Shown: positions 6,013 through 12,498 of the stretch, piece after piece
How the letters are laid out: each line of letters opens with the position of its first letter
Numbering within the stretch: position 1 is the first letter of the stretch
DNA from: a virus
IMG/VR virus record: IMGVR_UViG_3300032285_003489
Span: 1 to 20,886 of that record
Direction: 5' to 3' (one strand)
DNA length: 20,886 bases
Translations under genes and position numbers: made by a program
Notes under the pieces: model-generated
What the model was told of the DNA's origin: nothing
Database searches by the model: none
The model's input: the letters and a program-made list of their open reading frames with translations, nothing else

Positions 6013-6477
6013 TTACAAAGGAGGCATTTTGAAAACATCTGGATGTGAGAAATCAAAGTTTCTCATCATAATAGCAGATCGTACATTTGCTTCATTTTCT
6101 GTTGGACTTCCAGTTTCACCAGTTCCATGAACACCAGTAATATGTTGGTGGTAATGAACTAATTCATGACCAAGAGTTCTTAAAGCATCCAAGGGTTGTC
6201 TATTTTCAATATTTACCACAATTCTATTATGTTGACTTGTCTGACCAAATGTTCCCTTAACTTGACTAAATCCTGAATTTTTAACAATTGTAATTCCAGG
6301 AATATTTTTTACATGAAGTCCTTCCTTCCCATTTTTAAAATGAAGAGGAGGAATTGTTTTGAGTTTTAATTCCTTAAAAACAAAAGGAAGAAACTTATGA
6401 ACAAGTTTTTCAAACTCTTCTATACTAGTTTTTTGACAACTAGATGCTTCATTTAGAAATTCCTGGAATGTTTTCAT
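6013..6477 (-). CDS. HExxH zinc metallopeptidase with capsid-targeting N-terminus
   Basis: I place the start at 6477 (MKTFQEFLNEA); the longer frame from 6522 would overlap the lysozyme gene and hide this typical N-terminus. The mature domain has HELVH (residues 104-108), a gluzincin-like zinc site, with ENEAN (127-131) placed to give the third Glu ligand. The first ten residues closely resemble the T4 internal-protein capsid-targeting sequence (MKTYQEFIAE), and LNE before Ala fits the L/I-x-E cleavage site of the T4 prohead protease gp21. The protein (154 residues) may thus be packaged and injected. The start is 1 nt after the lysozyme stop. Protease activity is well supported by motif; packaging is inference. 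Confidence 0.78.
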   Translation of the reverse strand: MKTFQEFLNEASSCQKTSIEEFEKLVHKFLPFVFKELKLKTIPPLHFKNGKEGLHVKNIPGITIVKNSGFSQVKGTFGQTSQHNRIVVNIENRQPLDALRTLGHELVHYHQHITGVHGTGETGSPTENEANVRSAIMMRNFDFSHPDVFKMPPL

Positions 6478-6478
6478 T

Positions 6479-7129
6479 TTACTTCTTCCACGATTCACCT
6501 TCTGCCTTTCTTCTACGAGCAAGTCCTGCTTCTACATTTGAACCAGGATTGCGATAGAGATATAAAGCATCAGGAACTTTATCCCATTCTTTATTCTTCA
6601 GTCTTGTGGTAATGGTATTAAAATCTCCACTACCATAAAAACCTGCACCTAAGTTATAAGCGAAAGAAAGTAATGCACCTCTTTGCCCATCACTCATTTC
6701 ATTCCAATGTGGAATTTTACGAAGTGCTGGAAGGAAGTTTTTACGGCATTCATCCATCAATAATGAATCTGCTTCTGCTTGAGTAATGGTTTGACCCAAT
6801 CTAAATGGACCACCATTCTTATCTCTGGTGCATCCCCAACCAATCGTAATTGGAAGTCCTCCTGTGAGAGGATCTGGATATGCATTCAATCTGCAACCTT
6901 CAAATTGTTTAATCAATTGAAGACCTGCTGCAGGAACATCATCACCAGATGCTGCAGCGGCAGATGCTGCTACAGCTTCAGTCTTTTTTCTAAAGATCTC
7001 CGCCCATTCTGCCTTATCTTCCAAATATTGAACTGGAAGATGATCTTCTAACCATTGAACTCCTTTTACATGATTTTCATTCTTTTCATCATAAAACTTG
7101 AAAAAGTTATGTAAATCTACTTTTGCCAT
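6479..7129 (-). CDS. GH24 lysozyme (endolysin) with N-terminal module
   Basis: The 216 residues fall in two parts. Residues 1-50 form a helical module almost identical in pattern to the start of the next-door peptidase (DLHNFFK(F/Y)YD...NENHV...VQWLED). A Ala-rich linker (about 51-66) leads to a GH24 muramidase domain: LIKQFEG gives catalytic Glu77, and Asp86 and Thr95 (in PITIGWG) match the T4 lysozyme Glu11/Asp20/Thr26 arrangement; GQRGALLSFAYNLG is the family's second signature. It hydrolyses MurNAc-GlcNAc bonds of peptidoglycan. AGGAG lies 8 nt upstream of the ATG. There is no signal peptide, so release would need a holin, or it acts from the virion. Confidence 0.9.
   Translation of the reverse strand: MAKVDLHNFFKFYDEKNENHVKGVQWLEDHLPVQYLEDKAEWAEIFRKKTEAVAASAAAASGDDVPAAGLQLIKQFEGCRLNAYPDPLTGGLPITIGWGCTRDKNGGPFRLGQTITQAEADSLLMDECRKNFLPALRKIPHWNEMSDGQRGALLSFAYNLGAGFYGSGDFNTITTRLKNKEWDKVPDALYLYRNPGSNVEAGLARRRKAEGESWKK
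6986..7117 (-). repeat. Shared N-terminal module, copy in lysozyme
   Basis: This encodes residues 5-48 of the lysozyme. It aligns without gaps over most of its length with the start of the peptidase gene and shares an exact 18-bp DNA run (7043-7060 equals 7754-7771), so the module was duplicated within this locus. Confidence 0.8.
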
Positions 7130-7147
7130 TGTTCTGTCTCCTGATAA

Positions 7148-7837
7148 TTACGAACCGAAAATACGACCCCAGCCTGTGCCAGGTTTGCCCTGATCTAACC
7201 AACGATACTTGAGAACATCTTTGGTATAGATTGTTTTTTTACCATGCTCAACTGGACCAGTATAGTTATCATTTAACGATCCATAAGGATCGTTAATATA
7301 ATATCCTTTGAGATCAGGAGTAGTACCAATCACTACGACCATGTGACCGCCAGTTGGAGCAGAAAGAGGACCACGGTGGAGGATACCGATAACCAAGGGG
7401 CGCCCAGCAGCAAGCTCTCTATCAATATCAGCAAACCCAAGGTTGTAACTAAAATGTGACTTAACGCCATAAGAAGCAAGAACTTTTGTCTGTACTGAGT
7501 GATCAGTACTGTCACCAATTGCGAACACTTTTTGTACGTAAGCATCATCACCTTTTGCACCTTTAAGAGTGCCTGGTTTGAGGAACTCCAAGCACATAGC
7601 GCACGATGAAGAGTTGCAAGTCCTATGTGCATCTCTATAGTTATCTACTTGATTGAAATATGGAACTGCCAATACTGGTGGAGTAGGTGGTTTAGTTCTA
7701 AAAATTTTGATCCATTCTGTTTCTGAATCATCCATATATTCAGCAGGAAGGTTATCTTCTAACCATTGAACTGCTGCTACATGGTTTTCATTCGTATCAT
7801 CATAATACTTAAAAAAGTTATGAAGATCTAAGGTCAT
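7148..7837 (-). CDS. C39-like papain-fold cysteine peptidase
   Basis: This 229-residue protein starts with the same module as the lysozyme (residues 3-49), then a Pro-rich linker (PPTPP) and a Peptidase_C39_2-like domain. Visible landmarks are VPYFNQ (58-63), the nucleophile region RTCNSSS with Cys74, PTGGHMVVVIG with His165, and INDPYG with Asp183, giving the Cys-His-Asp triad in order. This family cleaves peptides and in phages often acts on cell-wall cross-links; the substrate is inferred from the neighbouring lysozyme and shared module. GAGG lies 5 nt upstream of ATG, and a CTAAATA late box lies 31 nt upstream of the start, so expression is probably late. It leads a run of four degradative enzymes. 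Confidence 0.8.
   Translation of the reverse strand: MTLDLHNFFKYYDDTNENHVAAVQWLEDNLPAEYMDDSETEWIKIFRTKPPTPPVLAVPYFNQVDNYRDAHRTCNSSSCAMCLEFLKPGTLKGAKGDDAYVQKVFAIGDSTDHSVQTKVLASYGVKSHFSYNLGFADIDRELAAGRPLVIGILHRGPLSAPTGGHMVVVIGTTPDLKGYYINDPYGSLNDNYTGPVEHGKKTIYTKDVLKYRWLDQGKPGTGWGRIFGS
7691..7828 (-). repeat. Shared N-terminal module, copy in C39 peptidase
   Basis: This encodes residues 4-49, the partner of the lysozyme module at 6986-7117. Conserved features are DLHNFFK, NENHV, VQWLED(N/H)LP and EW..IFR. The function is unknown; it could anchor both enzymes to the same place (cell wall, tail or each other). Confidence 0.8.
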
Positions 7838-7855
7838 TTTACCTCATTTATAACA

Positions 7856-7868
7856 CTATCCTATTTAG
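7856..7868 (-). promoter_or_regulatory. Late-type box CTAAATAGGATAG, copy 2
   Basis: This is identical to copy 1 at 5596-5608. The CTAAATA core starts 31 nt upstream of the peptidase ATG, which would give a transcript start near 7855 and an 18-nt leader holding the GAGG ribosome binding site. Confidence 0.6.
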
Positions 7869-7934
7869 ATAATGATGCTTTTATTATAATTAAAGATACA
7901 CCTAAAACAAAATAAACTAAAAAAGAATAATATA

Positions 7935-8096
7935 TCATCTATAATATTCCTGAATCTTATCTAAAACTTGATTAAGATATTTGTGTGCCAATCCTTTTGG
8001 ATCTGATGTATAACCAATCTGTTCCTTATATAACTGTTCCTTTAGCTTCTCCACATGACACCTAATTTCTTCTTTTGAAAGTTCGTTTCTAGGCAT
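7935..8096 (-). CDS. Small helical protein, unknown function
   Basis: I take the start at 8096 (MPRNELSKEE), giving 53 residues. The longer frame from 8120 would add MGEDFFYF encoded by the arm and T-run of the hli terminator, which is unlikely to be coding. The CTAAATA box at 8120-8126 lies 30 nt upstream of 8096, the same spacing as for the peptidase gene, further supporting this start. The protein is charged and mostly helical (KEEIRCHVEKLKEQLYKEQ), with no leader or membrane span. No family recognised; it sits alone between the hli operon and the peptidase. Confidence 0.6.
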   Translation of the reverse strand: MPRNELSKEEIRCHVEKLKEQLYKEQIGYTSDPKGLAHKYLNQVLDKIQEYYR

Positions 8097-8101
8097 AAAA
8101 T

Positions 8102-8135
8102 AAAAAAAATCCTCACCCATATTTAGAGTGAGGAT
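8102..8135 (-). terminator. Rho-independent terminator of the hli operon
   Basis: On the minus strand, ATCCTCAC and GTGAGGAT form a perfect 8-bp stem (8109-8116 with 8128-8135) with an 11-nt loop, followed immediately by a T-run at 8108-8102. It is 29 nt past the last hli stop codon. The loop contains a CTAAATA late box. Confidence 0.85.
8120..8126 (-). promoter_or_regulatory. CTAAATA late-type box inside the terminator loop
   Basis: The minus strand reads CTAAATA within the loop of the hli terminator. A start near 8113 would fall in the descending arm, so the late transcript would lack a complete hairpin and could proceed into the small gene starting at 8096. Confidence 0.5.
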
Positions 8136-8164
8136 AGGTATGAATGCTTATTTGTGTTAGGGAC

Positions 8165-8272
8165 TCACCATACTCCAGGAATTACCTGACCTGTAAGGGC
8201 ATATGCACCCATAGCAGCCACAATTCCAATCATAGCAAACCAACCATTAATACGTTCTGCGCGATCGTTCAT
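8165..8272 (-). CDS. hli: High-light-inducible protein, 35 residues
   Basis: This single-helix chlorophyll-binding (Hli/Scp) protein is of minimal length. Residues 6-16 (ERINGWFAMIG) hold the ExxN chlorophyll-ligand core, with Trp where the usual signature has Arg (NGR). The helix continues through IVAAMGAYALTGQ and ends with VIPGVW. Such proteins sit in the thylakoid membrane, bind chlorophyll and carotenoid, and protect photosystem II assembly under stress. AAGGAG lies 7 nt upstream of the ATG and overlaps the previous stop codon. It is third in the hli operon, and a terminator follows. Confidence 0.88.
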   Translation of the reverse strand: MNDRAERINGWFAMIGIVAAMGAYALTGQVIPGVW

Positions 8273-8283
8273 TGTTTTTCTCC

Positions 8284-8370
8284 TTAATAAGTTTCGGAAA
8301 GTTGATTGACAGAATGTGCAAGAAGCACAAAGAAAGCAATACTGGTAACAGTAAAAATTGCTTCTCCCAT
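8284..8370 (-). CDS. 28-residue membrane peptide between two hli genes
   Basis: ATG at 8370 overlaps the upstream hli stop as TAATG, and TAA at 8284-8286 closes 28 codons. The peptide (MGEAIFTVTSIAFFVLLAHS...) is one hydrophobic helix with a short polar tail (VNQLSETY), similar in size and shape to low-molecular-mass photosystem subunits, but I cannot match it to PsbM, PsbT, PsbI, PsbN, PetN, PsaJ or Psb30. Position and stop-start coupling make translation likely. A thylakoid location beside the Hli proteins is inference. Confidence 0.65.
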   Translation of the reverse strand: MGEAIFTVTSIAFFVLLAHSVNQLSETY

Positions 8371-8579
8371 TATACTACACCAAAGAAGAGGTGTCCAGTA
8401 AATGCATAAGAGATAAGTGCTGCGACAAATCCAAGCATCGCAGTACGTCCATTCAAAAGTTCAGCACGTTCTGCATGAGTTTGAAGTGCATAACGTTCTG
8501 CGTCACTTTGGGACACATACATTTTAGGTTCTTTAGCAAACATGTTTTGTTGCCCGAACTCATTCGTCGTTACAGTCAT
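8370..8579 (-). CDS. hli: High-light-inducible protein, 69 residues
   Basis: A hydrophilic N-terminal extension (1-35) precedes the Hli helix: residues 36-51 contain AERAELLNGRTAMLGF with the full ExxNGRxAM chlorophyll-binding signature (Glu40, Asn43, Arg45), continuing FVAALISYAFTGH. It binds chlorophyll in thylakoids and helps protect photosystem II, the same process served by the phage psbA. It is first in its operon, 28 nt downstream of a near-consensus sigma70 -10 box. No clear Shine-Dalgarno sequence precedes its ATG, unlike the second hli gene. The start at 8579 is the only ATG giving the usual extension. Confidence 0.92.
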   Translation of the reverse strand: MTVTTNEFGQQNMFAKEPKMYVSQSDAERYALQTHAERAELLNGRTAMLGFVAALISYAFTGHLFFGVV

Positions 8580-8606
8580 TTACGTTTTGTTACGAAACAT
8601 TACAAA

Positions 8607-8635
8607 AGTATATAGGAAATATAAAGGTTTGTCAA
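8607..8635 (-). promoter_or_regulatory. Sigma70-type promoter of the hli operon
   Basis: The minus strand has TTGACA (8630-8635) and TATACT (8607-8612) separated by 17 bp, the same architecture as the psbA promoter. The -35 box begins 4 nt after the stop codon of the last glycan gene, and no terminator separates them. Confidence 0.85.
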
Positions 8636-8638
8636 GCC

Positions 8639-9430
8639 CTATTTGCCTTCCCATCCAGGAGGAAGAGTTCCAAAATAAGGATCATAATCAAATATTGAAC
8701 TCCAGTCTGAAACATCAGATGATTCATTTTTCCAAAATTGCCATAATCCATCATAACTACTTTTATGAAAAGCATCTATGTGATCTTTATGAATGGAAGA
8801 TCCTAATTCAATCTTATACATGAACAGGGGAATTGAAAATGTATTTCCAGAATTATAAATTAAATCGTCAGCAACTGCTCTGGGTTTAACACCATTATCT
8901 AACTTATATTTTTCTCCACGAACATGAAGATTGATAAGTTTTTGAGCATGATGTCTAGTGATCAAATAACATGCGGTAGAAAAATCATTCACAAATCTAC
9001 GATGTAATTTCATATGTATTTGAGCAGGATTAATTATAGCCAATTGAATTACATCATAATCATAAGGAATTTTGCAATAAAAATCTTTCCAATTAAATCC
9101 CCAATGTTTTACAGTATCCAAATCACAATCATCTTCCATTATTAATGCACATGGAGAATCAGAATTTTCTAAAAAGTATTTAAGTGCTTTTAGATGGGAA
9201 GTTGTACATCCAACTTCTCCAGAATTCATCATATTTGGATATCGACCTTTTATAATATCACTAAGATCATCGTCTCTTCCATCATATGCAGAGATGCGTG
9301 TATAATCTTCAATTTCCCAATGTTTAAACTGACTTTCCATGTATTCTGCTCTTTCTGGTTGCCCATCAAGATTCAAATAATAAATGGAAGGAAGACCTTT
9401 AAGTTTGTAAGTTGATTTATTTTTATCCAT
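8639..9430 (-). CDS. GT25 family glycosyltransferase
   Basis: This 263-residue protein has the LPS-type GT25 pattern: YYLNLDGQPERAEYM (17-31), a short acidic region after AYDGR, GEVGCTTSHLKAL (71-83) and the nucleotide-sugar/metal motif EDD (99-101, in ALIMEDDCDL). Family members include bacterial LOS galactosyltransferases and collagen galactosyltransferases, so UDP-Gal or a similar donor is plausible but not shown. It lies 3 nt after the previous gene and is the last gene of the 12-kb glycan run. Cytoplasmic, with no leader. Confidence 0.8.
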   Translation of the reverse strand: MDKNKSTYKLKGLPSIYYLNLDGQPERAEYMESQFKHWEIEDYTRISAYDGRDDDLSDIIKGRYPNMMNSGEVGCTTSHLKALKYFLENSDSPCALIMEDDCDLDTVKHWGFNWKDFYCKIPYDYDVIQLAIINPAQIHMKLHRRFVNDFSTACYLITRHHAQKLINLHVRGEKYKLDNGVKPRAVADDLIYNSGNTFSIPLFMYKIELGSSIHKDHIDAFHKSSYDGLWQFWKNESSDVSDWSSIFDYDPYFGTLPPGWEGK

Positions 9431-9433
9431 GTT

Positions 9434-10210
9434 TCATTTTAATGTAAAAGCATCATTTTCATCTTGTAATGTTACATTTTCAGGTTTTGGTATAATTACA
9501 GTAGATTTGCATCCACCTAACCACCAAGAAACTTCGGTAAATGTACTTCCCCATGTACCTATAATTGTTTTGCATTTAGACAAAAGTAAACAATCAATAA
9601 ATCCATCAGTTACCAATTGAACATCATCATGATGAAATCCAAAAATATTACACTTTGTTTGATGCATCACTTGATCGTGAGTTATTATCCTATCACCATA
9701 TTTTTGTTTAAAATATTCAATTACATCATTATTATCACTACATAAAAATATTTTTTTAGAGGAATCAAATTTATCTATTTCATTTTCAAATAATTTGTTA
9801 TCGTGCCAATAAAGTCTAGGTGGTCCGGCGTGCCACCAACTTCTAATGTGAACGCCAATAACATCACTCCAATCTTCCAAAAAATTATCCACATATTCTA
9901 AAATATCAGGATTAATTTCAATTTTATCAAGAGAATTTAAATATTTTTTAATAAAATACTGTGGGGTATCATTATATAAAAAATCTATTGTTTTATACTT
10001 TTCAATATAAGTTTCTTCTTCTTCAAGAACTTTTAATTTTGATCCACATACACCATTAATTGGATTTTGATCATATGCAATTGAAGGGAATATGTAAGAA
10101 TCTGCATAAACTTCAGTATTAACCCGATCATATTCACAAAGAAAACTCATATAGGTTTTAATTCTATTGCACAATCCCTGCGCCTTAACAACTGTTGGTA
10201 TACTAGTCAT
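9434..10210 (-). CDS. Fucosyltransferase-like protein (HxR type)
   Basis: This 258-residue protein starts with a GLCNRI segment (12-17), comparable to the GxxxN donor-loop start of GT11/GT23-like fucosyltransferases. IGVHIRSWW (118-126) supplies the HxR motif that contacts GDP-fucose in that superfamily. LCSDNNDVIEYF (156-167) and the late segment GFIDCLLLSKCKTIIGTWGS match the donor-binding second half. It could be a second fucosyltransferase, using the GDP-fucose made by Gmd and Fcl; the linkage cannot be read. It overlaps the upstream gene by 8 nt and is AT-rich (10 G/C in 60 at 9721-9780). Confidence 0.6.
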   Translation of the reverse strand: MTSIPTVVKAQGLCNRIKTYMSFLCEYDRVNTEVYADSYIFPSIAYDQNPINGVCGSKLKVLEEEETYIEKYKTIDFLYNDTPQYFIKKYLNSLDKIEINPDILEYVDNFLEDWSDVIGVHIRSWWHAGPPRLYWHDNKLFENEIDKFDSSKKIFLCSDNNDVIEYFKQKYGDRIITHDQVMHQTKCNIFGFHHDDVQLVTDGFIDCLLLSKCKTIIGTWGSTFTEVSWWLGGCKSTVIIPKPENVTLQDENDAFTLK

Positions 10211-10961
10211 TTAAAATAATCTCCATCATATTATTAAAGATCTCAGTTTTTTTAACTAGAGGATCATTAAAATCTCTCCAGTTAGAATGCCAGTTAGTAG
10301 CAGCACGATAGTGTAGAAACTTACCATCCAAATGCAACTCAAAGTTATATCCTTTGGTTACTTCATCATTTTGCAATTCAATATCATTATAATGTGTTGG
10401 ATACTGAACATCAGTTTCTTTGAAAATTACTTTATTTTTTTTAAAGTATTGATATGTTTGTCCACCAGTATCAAGATGTTGACCATCAACATAATCAACA
10501 TTAAACTTAATATCAGAATCAAGTTCCATAAGTTTGGGCATATTAAAAAACATTAAACCATTCCACATGTATTTAATATGTTTCCTTACTTGTGGAAGCC
10601 CAGAAATCACACAGTCAGACATATATTCCACAATATTAAAATTGTCAATTAAAAACATATCAGAGTCTGTCCAGAAAACAATATCTGATGAGAATTTCTT
10701 TTTGATAATCTCATCAAATGACCATTGAATTACATTTCCAACTTTTGTTGATGGATTATTGTGTTCTAAATTTTTTGGAGTTTTGTAATATTCAATATTT
10801 TGTTCATCACATATTTGTTTAAACTGTGAAGAAATATTTTCATCTATAGAATCATCAACAACATGAAACTTATAATCTCCAACAATAAACTTTTTAAATA
10901 AATCGTTTTGGACTTTTACAAAATCTGGACGATTAACAACTGAAGTAAAAATGTGAATCAT
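10203..10961 (-). CDS. Glycosyltransferase, GT-A fold with DxD
   Basis: ATG at 10961 (MIHIFTSVVNRPDF) overlaps the epimerase stop as ATGA and removes six implausible residues of the longer frame; the protein is then 252 residues. It has an N-terminal beta-alpha unit for nucleotide binding, FHVVDDS in the donor region, and the metal-binding motif TDSDMF (Asp99, Asp101), followed by GLMFFNMPKL. These are GT-A features, but I cannot place it in a numbered family. The sugar and linkage are unknown. Its position between epimerase and the HxR-type transferase fits assembly of the same glycan. Confidence 0.68.
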   Translation of the reverse strand: MIHIFTSVVNRPDFVKVQNDLFKKFIVGDYKFHVVDDSIDENISSQFKQICDEQNIEYYKTPKNLEHNNPSTKVGNVIQWSFDEIIKKKFSSDIVFWTDSDMFLIDNFNIVEYMSDCVISGLPQVRKHIKYMWNGLMFFNMPKLMELDSDIKFNVDYVDGQHLDTGGQTYQYFKKNKVIFKETDVQYPTHYNDIELQNDEVTKGYNFELHLDGKFLHYRAATNWHSNWRDFNDPLVKKTEIFNNMMEIILND

Positions 10962-11857
10962 AAGTGTGATGCAATCCAATCTTCAAGTTTCATGGTTGGT
11001 TCCCAACCAAAAGTTTTACGAAGTTTTTGATTATTCGCCAAACTTAAACGAGTTTCACCAGGGCGAGGAGCAATATGCACAGTATCATTAGAAATTATTT
11101 TAGAAACTTGCCTAATTGAATAATTAGTTCCTGTTCCGACATTATAAACTTGTCCGTAAAGTTCATTATCAATATCAGTAGTTGCTGCTAAAATATTTGC
11201 CTGACATACATCTCCAACGTAAGTAAAATCTCTACGTTGATGCCCATCACCAATAATAGTTAATGGTTCACCTGCTGCACGTTGACGAAGGAAAATACCA
11301 ATCACAGGAGCATACTGACCCCGAAGAGGTTGGCGTTCTCCATAAACATTAAAATACCTAAAGATAACCGTTCTTAATCCATACAATTCAGTATACATTC
11401 TACAAAGTTTTTCACCATTAACTTTGGATACCGAATAAGGATTCAAACAATCATCAGGTTGGGTTTCAATATTGGGAGGTTCATTTTTCCCATATGCAGA
11501 AGAAGTTGAAGAATACATAACTTTCTTCACACCTGCCTCACGAGAGCATTGTAGAACTGTTACTGTACCAACAGAGTTGATACTTACTGCTTCAATAGGA
11601 TTGTGGATAGCAGGTTGAATACGTGCTTCCGCAGCAAAGTGAAATACATAATCTACACCATCGTAGAGTGGGCGAGTATTCTCATAATCACGAATATCAT
11701 ACTTATAGTTTTGCGCTTTATCGTTCCAATAAAAATGATCATGAGCATCGGAATACTCATTATCGATTACCACAACTTCATGCCCAAGTTCTAGTAAACG
11801 ATCTACAAGGTTGGATCCAATAAATCCAGCACCTCCAGTAACAAGTGATTTAGTCAT
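10958..11857 (-). CDS. UDP-hexose (Glc/GlcNAc) 4-epimerase
   Basis: This 299-residue extended SDR enzyme has GGAGFIG (8-14) for NAD, HFAAEARI (73-80), SSTSSAYG (116-123) with the catalytic Ser/Thr, and YSVSK (Tyr141, Lys145). RYFNVYGERQ (167-176) and RRDFTYVGDV (208-217) are typical of the GalE/WbpP group. It interconverts UDP-Glc/UDP-Gal or UDP-GlcNAc/UDP-GalNAc; the substrate cannot be fixed by eye. It lies two genes after the GT6 transferase, which needs UDP-Gal or UDP-GalNAc, a direct functional link. Base composition is near 50% G/C at 11281-11340, much higher than the neighbouring glycosyltransferases. It overlaps its upstream neighbour by 4 nt. Confidence 0.82.
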   Translation of the reverse strand: MTKSLVTGGAGFIGSNLVDRLLELGHEVVVIDNEYSDAHDHFYWNDKAQNYKYDIRDYENTRPLYDGVDYVFHFAAEARIQPAIHNPIEAVSINSVGTVTVLQCSREAGVKKVMYSSTSSAYGKNEPPNIETQPDDCLNPYSVSKVNGEKLCRMYTELYGLRTVIFRYFNVYGERQPLRGQYAPVIGIFLRQRAAGEPLTIIGDGHQRRDFTYVGDVCQANILAATTDIDNELYGQVYNVGTGTNYSIRQVSKIISNDTVHIAPRPGETRLSLANNQKLRKTFGWEPTMKLEDWIASHL

Positions 11858-12498
11858 ACAATTCTTTCAGGTAAAAAATAGTTTTTGTTATAATTAAAAC
11901 ATTCTTCGGTTGGGTAACTAGTTAAAGGATTCACAGTTCCATGATACCCGCTTGTTTGATAGAAGAATGGATCGTCAAAAGCATAAACATTAAACCAACG
12001 TTGAATTTCTGCAAATCCAATATCTTGATAATCTTCAATTACATATCCAGCATGGTATGTAATTCTTTGGCACATTCTAACATATTCATCAGTCAAATAC
12101 AAGACAGAATGACCACTCAACATATTATATACGCGATAAAGATCATCCTTTACTTTTTCATATTGAACATAAGGTCCAGAATGACCATTCATTCTTCCCC
12201 AAGATGAAATGCCAAGATAAACTGCATCAGCATCATCAGGAACTTCGATTTCAGGACGAAAGTTTTTAATCATACAATCATCTTCAAAAAGAATGAAGGG
12301 AGTATCAACTTCTTGAAGTCCTTTATGATGTGCAGAAGAACATCCAGCAACTGGATTGTCTGGACGTTCAACACCCTCTACACGAATAATATTTTTAAAT
12401 CCACATTCCTTGAGAATCTTTTGCATATTCTCATTTTTTTCAGTATGCTGTTTAAGATTCATATAAACAGCAGGTATCTCTCTAAGATCTAAGTTCAT
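11854..12498 (-). CDS. GT25-like glycosyltransferase
   Basis: The 214 residues begin with IPAVYMNLKQHTEKNENM (8-25), the GT25-type N-terminal strand and helix, followed by GCSSAHHKGLQ (52-62) and FEDDCM (71-76) with the EDD metal motif. The C-terminal half holds the acceptor region and no known motif. It is shorter than the other GT25 protein at the end of the cluster and only distantly similar to it. It overlaps the GT6 gene by 17 nt and the epimerase by 4 nt, so all three are translationally linked. Donor and linkage unknown. Confidence 0.7.
   Translation of the reverse strand: MNLDLREIPAVYMNLKQHTEKNENMQKILKECGFKNIIRVEGVERPDNPVAGCSSAHHKGLQEVDTPFILFEDDCMIKNFRPEIEVPDDADAVYLGISSWGRMNGHSGPYVQYEKVKDDLYRVYNMLSGHSVLYLTDEYVRMCQRITYHAGYVIEDYQDIGFAEIQRWFNVYAFDDPFFYQTSGYHGTVNPLTSYPTEECFNYNKNYFLPERIV

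Noticed and set aside
6478-6522. Longer metallopeptidase start (MLVEERQ...) at 6522
   Set aside because: It would overlap the lysozyme C-terminus by 44 bp and bury the MKTFQEFLNEA leader; the ATG at 6477 lies 1 nt after the lysozyme stop.
8097-8120. Start of the small gene at 8120 (MGEDFFYF)
   Set aside because: Those codons are the arm and T-run of the hli terminator, and the late box at 8120-8126 would overlap the start codon.
8358-8823. Plus-strand open frames across the hli genes and the end of the GT25 gene
   Set aside because: They are antisense to genes with recognised Hli and GT25 motifs, have no ribosome binding site and read as Cys/His/Lys-rich sequence typical of shadow frames.
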